NCBI GenBank assembly: GCA_965370495.1
Contig: CBDUUV010000049.1
Span: 1 to 17,878, forward strand
Length of the DNA: 17,878 bases
Direction: 5' to 3'
Source: Krumholzibacterium sp965370495
GTDB lineage: Bacteria > Krumholzibacteriota > Krumholzibacteriia > Krumholzibacteriales > Krumholzibacteriaceae
The translations under genes were made by a program, and so were the position numbers. Below are positions 15,443 through 17,878 of this stretch, piece after piece. The notes under the pieces are model-generated. The model ran no database searches and had not been told where the DNA came from. It was given only the letters and a program-made list of their open reading frames with translations. Within the stretch, counting starts at the first letter, position 1. Each line of letters starts with the position of its first letter.

Positions 15443-16570
15443 ATGGCAATCCAGTCATCAATCAAGGAACTAGGGCTTTTTGATTTGTTCCAGTTGCTAC
15501 ATATGAACAGCAAGACAGGCAGGCTTATTATCACCGATACAGCCGAGAGCCGTGAGGCACAAATCCTCTTCAATGAAGGCTCCGTCTGTCTGGCATCGAT
15601 TTACGACAAGTCTCCAAAATCGGTCGAAATGCTTCTGGAAGAATGGGGCGTCATTGACGAGACTATTTCGCCGACGATTCAGAATGCTTATAAAAAATAC
15701 AATAATCTTATCGATTGCCTGGCTGGTGAGGGTGTATCTTCGAAGCCGCACCTCGAAAGTTTCTTTGCGGCGAGAATCCGGGAAAACATATATGACATAT
15801 TTAAATGGGAGAATGGCGACTGCCGTTTCATAGAGGAAGAACTCGATATGAAGCGAGAGGTCATCGTGATGCTCAATTCGGAAAACCTGATACTTGAAGG
15901 TGCTCGCAGGATCGATGAGTGGTCTAACATCAAGAACAAGGTTCCCTCAAGACATTCGGTTTTTCACCTGTGTCCGGAAAGCGAAAAGGACCAGAAGCTC
16001 AACCTGAAACCAAAAGAGTGGGAAATACTGTCGCTGGTAGACGGGACCCGGTCGGTCAATGAAGCAAACAAGCTTGTTGGCGAGGAATTGTTTACCACGA
16101 GCAAACTTATTTACGGTCTCGTCGTGATGAACGTCATCGAAATTGAAGAATCCGACGAGGAAGAAGAGACGGTGACGCGTAACGAAGAGAAACTCGATAA
16201 ATTGATCCAGAGCGGCCGCAGTTTCTACAGCCGTCTCAATCTGGAAATGGCTGCTGGTGAGTTCGAGAAAGCGCTTCAACTCGATATGGAATGTTTCGAA
16301 GCACTCAGGATGCTGGGTGAGATCTATTACAAGCTGGATAGATTGAGCGAAGCGCTCACCTATCTTCGCAAGGCGCGTTTACAGAGGCCGCAGAACCAGA
16401 AGACGATGTTTATCAAGGGATACCTGCACGCCAGGCTCGGTGAAGTGGACCTGGCCGTGAGTGAGTGGGAAGAACTGAGGGAAAAAGCCAGGGACCCCAG
16501 GATTATCGATCTCGTCAAACGCCTCATCCTTATCGCCAGGGAATGGGAACAGGTACTCCAGGAATATTGA
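15443..16570 (+). CDS. DUF4388/PATAN - winged helix - TPR protein
   Basis: A 375-aa soluble protein with three parts. Residues 1-about 165 are a DUF4388 (PATAN) domain: SSIKELGLFDLFQLLHMNSK then TGRLIIT, with FNEGSVCLASI at 43-53. Residues about 186-236 look like the winged-helix segment that often follows DUF4388 (LKPKEWEILSLVDGTRSVNE). Residues about 250-345 contain two or more TPRs (GRSFYSRLNLEMAAGEFEKA, LGEIYYKLDRLSEALTYL). PATAN domains are known from regulators of motility and polarity in cyanobacteria and deltaproteobacteria, often fused to receivers; here it is free-standing. AAAGGA lies about ten bases before the ATG. As last gene of the che operon it is a plausible output adaptor, but this is inference. 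Confidence 0.85.
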   Translation: MAIQSSIKELGLFDLFQLLHMNSKTGRLIITDTAESREAQILFNEGSVCLASIYDKSPKSVEMLLEEWGVIDETISPTIQNAYKKYNNLIDCLAGEGVSSKPHLESFFAARIRENIYDIFKWENGDCRFIEEELDMKREVIVMLNSENLILEGARRIDEWSNIKNKVPSRHSVFHLCPESEKDQKLNLKPKEWEILSLVDGTRSVNEANKLVGEELFTTSKLIYGLVVMNVIEIEESDEEEETVTRNEEKLDKLIQSGRSFYSRLNLEMAAGEFEKALQLDMECFEALRMLGEIYYKLDRLSEALTYLRKARLQRPQNQKTMFIKGYLHARLGEVDLAVSEWEELREKARDPRIIDLVKRLILIAREWEQVLQEY

Positions 16571-16579
16571 CAATTGTCA
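16568..16579. repeat. Perfect 12-bp palindrome at the end of the chemosensory operon
   Basis: TGACAATTGTCA overlaps the stop codon of the PATAN gene and is followed by TTTTTC. It could be a weak terminator (four-base stem, AATT loop, short T run) or a protein-binding site. The same TTGTCA/TGACAA half-sites recur in the hairpin at 17733-17760. Confidence 0.4.
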
Positions 16580-16849
16580 TTTTTCGCCTTTATAGCCGGG
16601 CGAACCCGCATTTCCTCAATTCTATCTTTGATTTACTGACTCAGCGTGATACTATACTTCCTCGACATTACCCGGTGTATCAGTGTCGAATCCCGTTATA
16701 TTCTGTTCGTGCTGGACAAGCTCAGCGGCGCGAACGAATTATTGGAAGAACTGACGATCCATTAGTATCGACGTCAAATTCGGAATCATGTGCGGGGCGG
16801 GAGGAAAATGAATATTGTCCTCCCGTCATTTCCAGAACCGGAAGTTGAT
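16571..16849. other. Intergenic region before the EamA-family gene
   Basis: About 240-280 bases, depending on the transporter start. A weak sigma-70-like pair, TTGATT (16628-16633) and TACTAT (16650-16655) spaced by 16, could serve the transporter. A 39-codon GTG-started frame (16646-16765) reads like coding sequence, but has no ribosome site and no recognised family. No stable terminator is seen beyond the palindrome at 16568-16579. Confidence 0.5.
16628..16655 (+). promoter_or_regulatory. Weak candidate sigma-70 promoter for the EamA-family gene
   Basis: TTGATT (-35) and TACTAT (-10), separated by 16 bases, lie in the gap between the chemosensory operon and the transporter gene. TATACT at 16653-16658 is an alternative -10 at 19 bases. 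The leader would be about 150-190 bases. This is a pattern match only. Confidence 0.25.
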
Positions 16850-17725
16850 ATGGGTGAAGTTTTTGCTCTTACCACGGCTGTTTTCTGGGCGTTTGCTGTT
16901 ATCCTTTTCAAGAAATCGGGGGAAAAAGTTCCCCCATTCGCGCTGAACTTTTTCAGGGTAGGCGTAGGCTCTTTCCTTTTTATCCTGACATTTATTGTGA
17001 CCCGCGAACCGCTTTTCGGGGTTGCGCCCCTTAAGGATTATCTGATTCTTACGATCAGTGGCGTGATAGCGATTGCTATCGCTGACACCTTCTTCCATAT
17101 GTGCCTTAATACAGTGGGAGCGGGGATCAACGCCCTGGTCGATACTCTCTATTCACCTTCGATCATCTTTTTTGCCTATTTTCTCCTCGGGGAAAAATTA
17201 GGTTCCTGGCACTATGGGGGCATGGTTCTTATTATGTCGGGTGTAATCATTACAACGAGAATAAAACTTCCCGCCGGAATAACCAGGAAACAGCTTTTGA
17301 CCGGTATCATGTGGGGGGTGCTTTCCATGTTGACGCTTGGGCTCGGGATAGTAATTGCCAAACCCGTATTGAACAGGTCGTCCGTGCTATGGGCGACTGC
17401 TGTAAGGCAGATCGGGTGCTTTCTGGTAATGATACCTGTCGCCCTGTTATTGCCTTCCAGGAGAAATATCTTCTCGACTTTTATCCCTCACAGCCACTGG
17501 AAATTCATGATCCCGGCCACGATCCTGGGCTCATACCTGGCTCTTATTTTCTGGATTGCGGGGATGAAATATACACAGGTTGGAGCAGCCGCGATCCTCA
17601 ACCAGACAAGTTCCGTTCTTATACTGATCTTTGCGTCACTGTTCCTGAAAGAATCTTTTACGAAATACAAATTAATAGCAGCGATCTTTGCCACGGCGGG
17701 AATCGTCATGGTAACGTTGGGATAG
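16850..17725 (+). CDS. EamA/DMT-superfamily membrane transporter
   Basis: Inner-membrane permease of the drug/metabolite transporter superfamily, with about ten hydrophobic segments in two EamA repeats. The repeat ends are visible as FFAYFLLGEKLGSWHYGGMV in the first half and IFASLFLKESFTKYKLIAAI in the second. From 16850 it has 291 aa, normal for the family. This start is preferred because GGAAG lies five bases upstream and the protein then begins MGEVFALTTAVFWAFAVILF, as family members do. ATG 16808 would add 14 residues; its GGGAGG is only about three bases away, which is too close. The substrate (metabolite or amino acid export, among others) cannot be read from the sequence. It stands apart from the chemosensory operon. 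Confidence 0.88.
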   Translation: MGEVFALTTAVFWAFAVILFKKSGEKVPPFALNFFRVGVGSFLFILTFIVTREPLFGVAPLKDYLILTISGVIAIAIADTFFHMCLNTVGAGINALVDTLYSPSIIFFAYFLLGEKLGSWHYGGMVLIMSGVIITTRIKLPAGITRKQLLTGIMWGVLSMLTLGLGIVIAKPVLNRSSVLWATAVRQIGCFLVMIPVALLLPSRRNIFSTFIPHSHWKFMIPATILGSYLALIFWIAGMKYTQVGAAAILNQTSSVLILIFASLFLKESFTKYKLIAAIFATAGIVMVTLG

Positions 17726-17732
17726 GGAAAGC

Positions 17733-17760
17733 GGCGCGATTGTCAAATGACAAGCGCGCC
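17733..17760. terminator. Hairpin between convergent genes, possible bidirectional terminator
   Basis: GGCGCG-A-TTGTC pairs with GACAA-G-CGCGCC around the loop AAAT, giving 11 base pairs and one A/G mismatch. It lies between the transporter stop (17725) and the stop of the minus-strand gene (17796-17798). Neither side has a long T tract (TTTCCC on the minus strand is the best), so termination is likely but unproven. Confidence 0.5.
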
Positions 17761-17795
17761 ACGTAATAATGAGGATTCCCAGGTTGCAAGGACAT

Positions 17796-17878
17796 TTATC
17801 GTAGTAAAACCATCTTCCTTGTTCTCACAAAATCGCCTGCTCCAAGGCGGTAGAAGTAATTGCCACTGGCAACTCGGG
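17796..17878 (-). CDS. C-terminal end of a secreted protein with a FlgD-like/T9SS-type sorting tail (partial)
   Basis: Only the last 26 codons are inside the window; the gene continues beyond the right edge. The reading frame gives RVASGNYFYRLGAGDF followed by VRTRKMVLLR and a TAA stop. The pattern G-x-Y-F-Y-R-L-x-A-G-D-F...R-K-M-V-L-L-R matches the final beta-strands of FlgD-Ig-like/type IX sorting domains at the end of large secreted proteins in Bacteroidetes-related and candidate phyla. The protein is therefore probably exported. The rest of the protein cannot be judged. Confidence 0.75.
   Translation of the reverse strand, partial: RVASGNYFYRLGAGDFVRTRKMVLLR

Noticed and set aside
16465..16848. 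127-codon plus-strand frame overlapping the PATAN and transporter genes
   Set aside because: It is out of frame with two well-supported proteins, has no family pattern and no ribosome site.

Overview
The window reads as ordinary bacterial chromosome of moderate GC with dense, mostly co-oriented genes. The partial protein at the right edge ends in a FlgD-like/type IX-style C-terminal sorting tail (GNYFYRL...GDF...RKMVLLR). Such tails are common in the Fibrobacteres-Chlorobi-Bacteroidetes superphylum and neighbouring candidate phyla, so a bacterium of that broad group (Krumholzibacteria/Eisenbacteria-like) is a reasonable but unproven guess. No transposase, integrase, CRISPR array or rRNA was seen.

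Layout. (1) Positions 1-2886 form a tryptophan-centred unit. It holds the 3' part of a tRNA-Trp(CCA), then trpS, whose protein carries a four-cysteine Fe-S-type signature, then a long tryptophanase whose start codon overlaps the trpS stop. An intrinsic terminator follows. (2) Positions 2961-4757 encode a soluble GAF-PAS-HisKA-HATPase sensor kinase. (3) On the minus strand, 5769-4795 encode a PhzF-family isomerase/epimerase, convergent with the kinase. A roughly 330-base divergent intergenic region follows and holds a candidate sigma-54-like promoter pointing into the next operon. (4) Positions 6099-16570 are one compact chemosensory operon: cheR, a transmembrane chemoreceptor, cheW, cheD, cheB, cheA, cheC, cheY, a large TPR protein, and a DUF4388/PATAN-winged helix-TPR protein. 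(5) Positions 16850-17725 encode an EamA/DMT-family transporter, followed by a hairpin and the C-terminal end of a minus-strand secreted protein.

How it works together. The receptor, CheW and CheA would form the signalling core. CheR and CheB are the methylation/demethylation pair, CheD is the receptor deamidase and CheC (two intact active-site motifs) the CheY-P phosphatase, as in Bacillus/Thermotoga-type chemotaxis. CheY is the diffusible regulator. CheA appears to lack the P2 domain. The two genes at the end of the operon are the least understood: TPR and PATAN proteins are typical scaffolds or output adaptors, and no flagellar or pilus gene is present to show what the pathway controls.

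Most calls are recognisable families with visible catalytic residues. The candidate oddities are the A73 discriminator on tRNA-Trp next to an Fe-S-type TrpRS, the enlarged tryptophanase, the TPR/PATAN tail of the chemosensory operon, and several short regulatory-looking motifs. No clearly unprecedented system was found.
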